Part shown: piece by piece, positions 6,546-11,602 of the stretch
Layout: each line of letters begins with the position of its first letter
Numbering within the stretch: the first letter of the stretch is position 1
NCBI GenBank assembly: GCA_013816685.1
Contig: JACDDX010000025.1
Location: 1-11,602 of the forward strand
From: Gemmatimonadales bacterium
Lineage (GTDB): Bacteria; Gemmatimonadota; Gemmatimonadetes; Gemmatimonadales; GWC2-71-9
Direction: 5' to 3'
Length of the DNA: 11,602 nt
Notes under the pieces: model-generated
The model's input: the letters and a program-made list of their open reading frames with translations, nothing else
What the model was told of the DNA's origin: nothing
The model's database searches: none
Made by a program: the position numbers and the translations under genes

Positions 6546-7049
6546 TTACGGCCGACCTTGCCACTCCGACACGCCCACCACCCGCGCGAGGTTTACCACG
6601 GCCGTGGAGATCCGCCGCGCCTGGGCTGATCCCGCGGCCTCGCCGTAAGGTGTGAGCACGCAGCGGCGGAGCACGACGAAGCCGGGCTGCTGGCGCAGAT
6701 AATCCGACACCCGGACGTTGACCAGCACCTCGAGCGTGCCCCGGAGCATGCCGACCTCCAGCAGGCATCCCACCTCCCTCGGCGTGGTACGACCGAGGCT
6801 GCCCGCCGCTTCCACCGGCTCGTCCGGCTGGGTCGGCTCGATGAGGATCACCGATTCTCGCTGCAGTCCGACGAACGGGATCGACTCTTTCTCCTGCGGT
6901 AACAGGACCCGGGTGAACTTGATCACCTGAACGTTCGGGGCCAGGAAATCGAGCAGGCTCTGATATTGGGGAACCTGAAAAGTGCCGTGCAGCCAGCCCA
7001 GCGGCGTCAGGACGTCGGCGGTGGTCTTCCGGAGCGGTGGTGTGTTCAT
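6546..7049 (-). CDS. 167-aa protein of unknown function with two similar halves, coupled to the aminotransferase gene
   Basis: The protein starts at ATG 7049-7047, whose first four bases ATGA contain the stop of the aminotransferase gene, so translation is almost certainly coupled. A longer open frame upstream exists but is a shadow of the aminotransferase gene. There is no signal peptide or membrane segment. The two halves resemble each other. Residues 17-51 contain LGWLHGTFQV, then a DFL, then VIKFTRVLLP. Residues 99-133 contain VGMLRGTLEV, then a DYL, then FVVLRRCVLTP. Each is followed by a strand-rich stretch (RESVILIEP; RISTAVVNLARVV). This suggests a duplicated small beta-rich domain. 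I do not know its function; the tight coupling suggests it works with, or is made in proportion to, the aminotransferase. Confidence 0.8.
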   Translation of the reverse strand: MNTPPLRKTTADVLTPLGWLHGTFQVPQYQSLLDFLAPNVQVIKFTRVLLPQEKESIPFVGLQRESVILIEPTQPDEPVEAAGSLGRTTPREVGCLLEVGMLRGTLEVLVNVRVSDYLRQQPGFVVLRRCVLTPYGEAAGSAQARRISTAVVNLARVVGVSEWQGRP

Positions 7050-8419
7050 GTGCCCACGGGGTGGGGGAGGTCGGCCGACGGTCGGAGCCGCAACATAATC
7101 CTGCGCAACGCGGTGGCCAGTTGCTCGACCTCCGCCATTCCGATCGCGGTGCTCGGTGCGCCGACCCCGCGCGGATCGATCAGGACCCCCTCGTTGTAGA
7201 GCGCGAGGAAGAGCCGGTGACGAAGCCCCAGGTCGGCGCCGACGGTATCGCGCCAGGCCCGGACGGTCCGGTCGGTGAGATGAATGCCGAACAGCGATCC
7301 CAGGCCGGTCACCTGCGCCGGCAGGGCCGCATCCGCGAAGATCGTCCGGCACGCGGTCCGCACCGCGTCGCCCACCCGGTTGAGTCCCGCGATCGCGGCA
7401 TGGTCGAGCGCTTCCAGCGACGCGAGGCCCGCAGAGAGACTCACGGGGTTGGCGTTGTAGCTCCCCGGATGCGGTATCGCCGGCCGTCCGGCCGACGGAT
7501 CGAACAGCGCCATGATATCACGCCGCCCGCCAAAGGCGCCGAGCGGAAACCCGCCACCCACCAGCTTGCCGAGGACGGTGAGATCGGGCCGCACACCGAA
7601 CGCCTCCTCCGCCCCCCCATGCGCCACCCGGAAGCTCACCACCTCATCAAAGACCAGTACGATCCCGTATTTCCGCGTGACCTCACGGAGTGCGACGAGA
7701 TATTGGCGTTCGGCCGGGATCATGCCCGCCGAGCCCATCACCGGCTCGATGAAGACCGCGGCCAGATCCTCGCGCTCGCGCTCGATGAGATCCACCGCGG
7801 CCGGCGCGTCGTTGAACGGGATGACCAGCACGCGCTCGACCGCTTCGGCTGGCAGACCCTTCGACGCCGGCACCGCCCTCGGCACCTCCACCGGCCCGGC
7901 GGCGGACACATCGGGGTGCGTGCTCACCATGAATTCGTCGGTACTGCCGTGGTAGCCACCCTCCGCCTTGGCGACGCGGTTACGGCCGGTGAACGCGCGT
8001 GCGCCCCGCAGCGCGAGCATCGCCGCTTCGGTCCCGGAGTTGGTGAACCGCACCAGGTCCAGCGAAGGGATCCGGCGGGTCAGGTGGCGGGCCAGATCGA
8101 TCTGGACGCGGGTGCCGCTGGGGAACGCGGTGCCGCGCGCGAGTTGGGCCCGCACCGCGTCCAGCACTCCCGGGTGGCCGTATCCGTGCACCAACGAGGA
8201 ATGATTGCCGGTGAAATCGAGCAGCACGTTGCCGTCGAGATCGTGGAGCCGGCAGCCCTCGCCCCGCTCCATGATGGCCGGATAGGGCTGGTAGAAGACC
8301 GTGCTGCGCGAGTCGCCGCCCGGGAGGAACGCCCGCGCCTCCGCGTGCCAGCGCGCCGAGGCCGGCGTGCGCCGGCGAAAGGCCGCCGCTTCCGTCTCTT
8401 CCAGAGCCGCAGCATGCAT
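7046..8419 (-). CDS. Class III PLP-dependent aminotransferase, glutamate-1-semialdehyde aminomutase-like
   Basis: A 457-aa fold-type I PLP enzyme of the class III family (HemL/aspartate aminotransferase-family branch). Visible hallmarks: LHDLDGNVLLDFTGNH (58-73), FTNSGTEAAM (125-134, phosphate binding), GGYHGS (154-159), FDEVVSFR (257-264) with Asp258 contacting the pyridine nitrogen, and VLGKLVGGGFPLGAFGG (282-298) with Lys285 as the PLP lysine. It is more divergent from authentic HemL than expected for the tetrapyrrole enzyme (for example NHSSLVHGYGHP instead of the usual glycine-rich block), so a specialised aminotransferase or mutase is as likely and I give no symbol. GGGGAG lies 10 nt before the ATG. 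The gene is divergent from the arsenosugar-type locus by 35 nt and coupled to the 167-aa protein downstream. Confidence 0.9.
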   Translation of the reverse strand: MHAAALEETEAAAFRRRTPASARWHAEARAFLPGGDSRSTVFYQPYPAIMERGEGCRLHDLDGNVLLDFTGNHSSLVHGYGHPGVLDAVRAQLARGTAFPSGTRVQIDLARHLTRRIPSLDLVRFTNSGTEAAMLALRGARAFTGRNRVAKAEGGYHGSTDEFMVSTHPDVSAAGPVEVPRAVPASKGLPAEAVERVLVIPFNDAPAAVDLIEREREDLAAVFIEPVMGSAGMIPAERQYLVALREVTRKYGIVLVFDEVVSFRVAHGGAEEAFGVRPDLTVLGKLVGGGFPLGAFGGRRDIMALFDPSAGRPAIPHPGSYNANPVSLSAGLASLEALDHAAIAGLNRVGDAVRTACRTIFADAALPAQVTGLGSLFGIHLTDRTVRAWRDTVGADLGLRHRLFLALYNEGVLIDPRGVGAPSTAIGMAEVEQLATALRRIMLRLRPSADLPHPVGT

Positions 8420-8454
8420 CCGCGCGTGACTCCCCGATGGAAGTGTGATTCTAC
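8420..8454. promoter_or_regulatory. 35-nt divergent gap between aminotransferase and CMD-family gene
   Basis: For the minus-strand gene, TAGAAT (complement of 8448-8453) matches the -10 consensus at 5 of 6 positions and lies 29 nt before the ATG. GGGGAG (complement of 8430-8435) is a plausible ribosome site. No clear -35 box is found. For the plus-strand gene GGAAG (8439-8443) lies 11 nt before ATG 8455, so its promoter must be inside the aminotransferase coding region. So short a gap would make expression of the two arms interdependent. Confidence 0.45.
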
Positions 8455-8793
8455 ATGAGCCACGAACACTACTATCACGCCCCCGACCTCGCGCGATTTT
8501 CCGAGGTCGGTAAGGGATCGCCCGAGCTCTGGGACAAGTTCCTCGCCTGGTACGGTGCGGTCTTCGCCGAAGGGGCGCTCAGCGCCCGTGAGAAATCGCT
8601 GATCGCGCTCGCCGTCGCGCACGCCGTCCAGTGTCCCTACTGCATCGACGCTTACAGCTCGGCCTCGCTGGAGCACGGCTCCAACGAGGAGCAAATGACC
8701 GAGGCGGTGCACGTGGCCGCGGCCATCCGGGGCGGCTCCTCGCTCGTACACGGGGTGCAGATGCGAAACCACATCGAACGCCTCGGGATGTAG
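8455..8793 (+). CDS. Arsenosugar-biosynthesis-associated peroxidase-like protein (AhpD/CMD family)
   Basis: A 112-aa cytosolic all-helical protein of the carboxymuconolactone decarboxylase/AhpD family. The reactive pair is Cys60-Pro-Tyr-Cys63 in HAVQCPYCIDAYSSASLE, preceded by SAREKSLIALAVA (Glu46 matching the AhpD proton-relay Glu). The position of the second AhpD relay residue, His four after the last Cys, is Tyr67. The N-terminus MSHEHYYHAPDLARFSEVGK and the short length match the subfamily that travels with ArsS radical SAM proteins; its exact reaction is unknown, though thiol-disulfide or peroxide chemistry is likely. Its stop TAG (8791-8793) overlaps the GTG of arsS (TAGTG). The gene itself looks intact. 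Confidence 0.9.
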   Translation: MSHEHYYHAPDLARFSEVGKGSPELWDKFLAWYGAVFAEGALSAREKSLIALAVAHAVQCPYCIDAYSSASLEHGSNEEQMTEAVHVAAAIRGGSSLVHGVQMRNHIERLGM

Positions 8794-9343
8794 TGTCGGT
8801 CCTGCCGACGCTCCAGAAACAGCGACACCCGCTCGCCACCGCGAGCTCAACGCACTCGGCTATGGCGCGCCGGACAGCGGCCTGGTGCTGAACCTGGTGA
8901 CCAATCCGGTCGGGGCCTTCCTTCCCCCGGCGCAGGCGGCGGCCGAGCGCGACTGGCGCCGCGAACTCGACCGGCGGCACGGCATCCGGTTCAATCATCT
9001 CTATACCATCACCAACATGCCGATCAGCCGCTTTCTCGAGCACCTGGAAGACCGAGGCCAGACCGAGGCGTACCTCTCCCGGCTGGTGCAGGCCTTCAAC
9101 CCATCTGCCGCGGCGGGCGTGATGTGCCGGAACACGCTGTCGGTCGGCTGGGACGGCCGGCTCTACGATTGCGACTTCAACCAGATGCTCGATCTGCTGG
9201 TGGACGAGCGGGCCCCGCGCCACATCGCGGACTTCGATCGACTCGCCCTCGAGCGCCGCACCATTCAGCTGGGCGCACACTGCTTCGGCTGCACCGCAGG
9301 CGCGGGGTCGAGCTGTGGCGGCGCGACAGTGGCCGCGACATAG
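8793..9343 (+). pseudogene. arsS: Arsenosugar biosynthesis radical SAM protein ArsS, core domain deleted and frame shifted
   Basis: GTG 8793 overlaps the preceding stop and begins VSVLPTLQKQRHPLATA, a family-like N-terminus, in one frame. From about 8843 the frame one base earlier reads ELNALGYGAPDSGLVLNLV, NPVGAFLPPAQAAAE, HGIRFNHLYTITNMPISRF, MCRNTLSVGWDG, YDCDFNQMLDL and HCFGCTAGAGSSCGG, which is the complete ArsS C-terminal half to TAG 9341-9343. The first frame stops soon after (TGA at 8889-8891). What lies between in the family, roughly 180 residues with the CxxxCxxC Fe-S/SAM motif, is absent; only about 50 nt separate the gene start from the C-terminal block. ArsS adds the 5'-deoxyadenosyl group to dimethylated arsenic, and this copy cannot do so. 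Some relatives are selenoproteins; all cysteines here use ordinary Cys codons. The deletion could be real or an assembly collapse. Confidence 0.85.
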
Positions 9344-9363
9344 CCCATCCCCGTTCCGGCGCA

Positions 9364-9369
9364 TAGATT
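9364..9369 (+). promoter_or_regulatory. Possible leaderless -10 box before ilvE
   Basis: TAGATT fits the TANNNT pattern and lies 7 nt upstream of the ilvE ATG, where no Shine-Dalgarno sequence is present. This spacing is what leaderless transcripts show in several phyla. No -35 box is evident. The call rests on position and the missing ribosome site only. Confidence 0.3.
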
Positions 9370-9376
9370 CCTCCGC

Positions 9377-10282
9377 ATGACCACCACCGTTCAGCCTTCC
9401 GCGAACCCGCCTGCCCGCGCCGCCGGCACGCCCATCGTCTGGATCAACGGCCAGTGGTGCGACCGCCAGACGGCCACCGTCTCGGTCTATGACCACGGCC
9501 TGCTCTATGGTGACGGAGTGTTCGAGGGCATCCGGGTATACGGCGGGAAGATCTTCCGCCTCGGCGAGCATCTCGACCGGCTCTACGATTCCGCGAAGGC
9601 GATCTGGCTCACGATTCCGATGGACCGGGACGAGCTGGCGCGGGTGACCGAAGAAGCGGTAGCGCGGTCGGGGATCGCCGAAGCGTACATCCGGCATGTC
9701 GTCACCCGCGGCGTCGGCGATCTCGGGCTCGATCCGCGCAAGTGTCCCAACCCGTCGGTCATCATCATCGTCGACACCATCAAGCTCTGGCCCGAGGAAG
9801 TGTACGAGAAAGGGCTCACGGTGGTCACCGCCGGCACGCCGATCCCGCACCGCGAATCGCTGTCTCCGCGGGTAAAGTCGCTCAACTACCTGGCCCACAT
9901 CCTCGCGAAGGTGGAAGGCATTCAGGCGGGGGCCGACGAAGTGCTCATGCTCGACAGCTCGGGCAGCGTCGCCGAAGGGTCGGGCCAGAACATCTTCGTG
10001 GTGAAGCAGGGAGTGCTCCGCACGCCGCCCGCTCACGGCGGCATCCTTCGCGGTGTCACCCGGGACGCGGTGATCGAGCTGGCGCGGGCGGCGGAGCTCG
10101 ACGTGCGCGAAGAGCCGATCAATCGCTACGACGTCTACACCGCCGACGAGGCCTTCTTCACCGGTACCGCGTCTGAGCTGGTCGCGATCCGGCAGGTGGA
10201 CGGCCGGGTTCTCGGTGGCGGCCGGATGGGCCCGATCACCCGCGACCTGCGCGCCCGCTTTCAGACGCTCGTCCGGGGCTGA
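9377..10282 (+). CDS. ilvE: Branched-chain amino acid aminotransferase (class IV)
   Basis: A 301-aa fold-type IV PLP enzyme that interconverts Val, Leu and Ile with their 2-oxo acids using glutamate/2-oxoglutarate in the cytosol. Diagnostic blocks are YDHGLLYGDGVFEGIRVY (38-55), SPRVKSLNYLAHILAK (163-178) with Lys167 as the PLP lysine, LDSSGSVAEGSGQNIF (192-207) with Glu200, and the C-terminal TGTASELVAIRQVDGR. The first 18 residues are Pro/Ala-rich and look disordered. It starts 33 nt after the arsS remnant with no ribosome site. It is not a known arsenosugar enzyme, so it interrupts the arsS-to-glycosyltransferase order; it may be an ordinary housekeeping gene caught in the locus. D-amino-acid aminotransferase is a less likely alternative. 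Confidence 0.93.
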   Translation: MTTTVQPSANPPARAAGTPIVWINGQWCDRQTATVSVYDHGLLYGDGVFEGIRVYGGKIFRLGEHLDRLYDSAKAIWLTIPMDRDELARVTEEAVARSGIAEAYIRHVVTRGVGDLGLDPRKCPNPSVIIIVDTIKLWPEEVYEKGLTVVTAGTPIPHRESLSPRVKSLNYLAHILAKVEGIQAGADEVLMLDSSGSVAEGSGQNIFVVKQGVLRTPPAHGGILRGVTRDAVIELARAAELDVREEPINRYDVYTADEAFFTGTASELVAIRQVDGRVLGGGRMGPITRDLRARFQTLVRG

Positions 10283-10889
10283 CGCCGCCATTCTCTCGGT
10301 CGTCATCCCGACGCTGAACGAATCCGCGCGCCTGCCTCGGCTCCTCGCCGATCTCGACGCGCTCGACGTACCTCACGAAATCATCATTGCCGACGGTGGC
10401 TCGGGTGACGGCACCCCCGAGCTGGCCGAGGCGCGCGGTTGCCGCGTGGTGCGGCTCTCGCGAGACGCGCTGGCCGAGGTCGAGCGGGCGATGGCGTCGG
10501 AGGCGACAGCGCATGCCGCGTGGCCACTCGCGATCGACGGGCCCGGCTTCCGGCTCCGCATCATCGAGCGCGGTGCGGCGCTGCGGTGGCGGCTGTTCGG
10601 ACTGGCGTACGGGGACCAGGGGCTGCTGGTCCGTCGCTCGCTGTACGACGCCGCCGGCGGCTATCCGTTGACGCCGATCATGGAGGACGTGATCCTGACG
10701 CGCCGACTGCGGCGCCTCGCACGGGGCACCCGCCTGCACACGCCGATTCGCGCCGATGCCCGCCGCTGGAAGCGTGACGGTGCGCTCCGCGGCAGCCTGC
10801 GCAACGTCTGGCTGCTGGCGTTGTTCCTGGCCGGCGTCTCGCCGCACACGCTCGAGCGATGGTATCGGCCGGAGCCACGCGGCCGGTGA
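10215..10889 (+). CDS. TIGR04283-family arsenosugar-type glycosyltransferase (GT2), apparently lacking its DxD segment
   Basis: A GT-A glycosyltransferase of the kind found with arsS, expected to transfer a sugar during arsenosugar assembly. The family pattern is clear: LSVVIPTLNESARLPRLL, IIIADGGSGDGTPELAE, FGLAYGDQGLLVRRSLYDA, MEDVILTRRLRRL, ARRWKRDGALRGSLRN and HTLERWYR at the end. Between GCRVVRLSR and DALAEVERAM (junction about 10458-10466) the protein goes straight on in frame, whereas family members have about 30 more residues there, with a GRGAQMN-type stretch and the FLHAD motif that binds metal and nucleotide sugar. Length is about 200 residues from the family N-terminus. The only standard start is GTG 10215, inside ilvE; an ATT at 10290, 7 nt after the ilvE stop, would give the usual N-terminus LSVVIPTLNE. 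Activity is doubtful. Confidence 0.85.
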   Translation: MAAGWARSPATCAPAFRRSSGADAAILSVVIPTLNESARLPRLLADLDALDVPHEIIIADGGSGDGTPELAEARGCRVVRLSRDALAEVERAMASEATAHAAWPLAIDGPGFRLRIIERGAALRWRLFGLAYGDQGLLVRRSLYDAAGGYPLTPIMEDVILTRRLRRLARGTRLHTPIRADARRWKRDGALRGSLRNVWLLALFLAGVSPHTLERWYRPEPRGR

Positions 10890-11479
10890 CGCCGGCGGTT
10901 GCGCTGTTCCTGAAGGCACCACGCGCGGGGACCGTGAAGACACGGCTCGCGGCCGAGATCGGCGACGCGGCCGCGCTCGAGCTGTATCGGCGCATGGCCG
11001 GCCTCGCGCTCGCTGCCGTCCGGGAGACCGGCTTCGATGCGACGGTCTGGTATGCCCCCGCCGATGCCCGCGATGAAATGGTGGGCTGGCTCGGTGCCGA
11101 ATGTCGCTACGAGCCGCAGGTCGATGGTGATCTCGGGGCCCGACTCGCCGGATCCGCCGGCCGCGCGACGCCGGGGTCGGTCTGGATCGCCATCGGCGGA
11201 GACTGCCCGCGGCTCGTCGCCGCGCACCTCAGCGCCGCCGCGGAGAGTCTGGAGCACTCCGAGGTCGTACTCGGCCCGACCGACGATGGCGGTTACTATC
11301 TGATCGGTGGCCGCGTGCCGCTGCCGGGTCTGTTTACCGGCATGCCGTGGAGTACTGCGGCGGTTCTGGACCAGACTCGTGCGCGTCTCATCGCGCTCGG
11401 TCTGCGCTGGCACGAGTTGCCGGCGCTGCGCGACGTGGACACGGCCGCCGACGCACGAGCGGAGGGGTTGCTCCCATGA
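10886..11479 (+). CDS. TIGR04282-family arsenosugar-type glycosyltransferase (DUF2064)
   Basis: A 197-aa nucleotidyltransferase/GT-A-like protein of the DUF2064 family that accompanies arsS loci. Blocks seen: VALFLKAPRAGTVKTRLA (residues 5-22, the nucleotide-binding loop), LGARLAGSAG, IAIGGDCPRL, GPTDDGGYYLIGG with its Asp pair, GMPWST and the C-terminal ELPALRDVDTAAD. GTG 10886 is preferred because its GTGA overlaps the previous gene's TGA (10887-10889) and gives the family N-terminus; ATG 10859 would add nine residues and overlap more. Unlike its neighbours it shows no internal loss. It probably acts with the GT2 enzyme on the ArsS product, but the sugar donor and the order of steps are not visible from sequence. 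Confidence 0.9.
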   Translation: MTPAVALFLKAPRAGTVKTRLAAEIGDAAALELYRRMAGLALAAVRETGFDATVWYAPADARDEMVGWLGAECRYEPQVDGDLGARLAGSAGRATPGSVWIAIGGDCPRLVAAHLSAAAESLEHSEVVLGPTDDGGYYLIGGRVPLPGLFTGMPWSTAAVLDQTRARLIALGLRWHELPALRDVDTAADARAEGLLP

Positions 11480-11512
11480 CGACAATGAAATCGAGTCGAT
11501 GAGGACGCCGCG

Positions 11513-11602
11513 ATGCCGTGGCGCGTGATCGAGCACGAGGGCCGAAGCTGGCAGGTGTCGATGGCTGCCGAACGCCGGGCCAGCGTCGCCGCGTGGAGTC
11601 TG
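11513..11602 (+). CDS. Start of an unidentified protein (3' end outside window)
   Basis: An ATG at 11513 preceded by GAGGA 7-8 nt upstream opens a frame that runs to the window edge. The 30 visible residues begin MPWRVIEHEGRSWQVSMAAE and show no signal peptide. The mix of aromatic and charged residues looks like a real N-terminal beta-strand region, but the fragment is too short to assign a family. It follows the TIGR04282 gene on the same strand after 33 nt and may be cotranscribed. Confidence 0.55.
   Translation, partial: MPWRVIEHEGRSWQVSMAAERRASVAAWSL

Noticed and set aside
6129..6629. 166-codon plus-strand frame overlapping the end of the BTAD fragment
   Set aside because: Pro/Ser/Thr/Arg-rich without domain features. 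It begins inside the regulator in another frame and runs into the antisense of the 167-aa protein gene.
7037..8458. 473-codon plus-strand frame opposite the class III aminotransferase
   Set aside because: The minus strand carries all PLP-enzyme motifs; this frame is its shadow.
9341..9343. Possible selenocysteine use in ArsS
   Set aside because: Some family members are selenoproteins, but no in-frame TGA occurs in the C-terminal half; it ends with TAG and uses Cys codons.
8579..10306. 575-codon minus-strand open frame opposite CMD, arsS and ilvE
   Set aside because: Low-complexity Arg/Ala/Val composition, no motif, and fully antisense to well-identified genes.
11476..11502. 8-codon ORF starting with ATGA at the end of the TIGR04282 gene
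   Set aside because: Too short to support; no motif and no evident role as a leader peptide.
1..11602. CRISPR array, phage or defence genes
   Set aside because: No regularly spaced direct repeats and no recognisable cas, phage structural, restriction or toxin-antitoxin gene were seen.

Overview
The window is very GC-rich bacterial DNA with tightly packed, often overlapping genes and frequent GTG starts. A BTAD/SARP-type regulator fragment, a HEAT-tailed secreted M1 peptidase and the general protein style fit Gemmatimonadota or a similar high-GC environmental phylum. No marker in the window proves this, so treat it as a guess.

Layout. (1) 1-3138, plus strand: the end of rplS (ribosomal protein L19), rnhB (RNase HII) and a secreted M1 zinc aminopeptidase, with 2-3 nt gaps, read like one operon. 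(2) 3135-4258, minus strand: a small secreted protein of unknown function translationally coupled to bioD, which meets the peptidase gene tail to tail with overlapping stop codons. (3) 4259-4445: a divergent intergenic region and tRNA-Lys(TTT). (4) 4446-6545: an accessory patch. It holds a decayed IS3-family element (4467-5722) with good terminal inverted repeats but two frame breaks and a mutated catalytic Asp. Next comes the C-terminal half of a BTAD-type regulator that starts exactly where the IS ends, and a possible 52-aa ORF on the minus strand. (5) 6546-8419, minus strand: a class III (HemL-like) aminotransferase followed by a coupled 167-aa protein that looks like two copies of one small domain. 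(6) 8455-11479, plus strand: an arsenosugar-biosynthesis-type locus made of an AhpD/CMD-like peroxidase homologue, arsS (radical SAM), an IlvE-type branched-chain aminotransferase, and two glycosyltransferases of the TIGR04283 and TIGR04282 families. (7) 11513 to the end: the start of an unidentified gene.

The most notable result is that the arsenosugar locus looks broken. arsS keeps only its first 17 or so codons and its cysteine-rich C-terminal half; the whole SAM/Fe-S core is absent and the two parts are in different frames. The TIGR04283 glycosyltransferase is intact in frame but lacks the stretch that normally carries its DxD-type metal/sugar-nucleotide motif. The IS transposase also has an internal out-of-frame deletion. 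Several internal losses within about 6 kb point either to real local decay or to an assembly problem in GC-rich DNA; read mapping would decide. I found no CRISPR array, phage genes, restriction system or other defence system.
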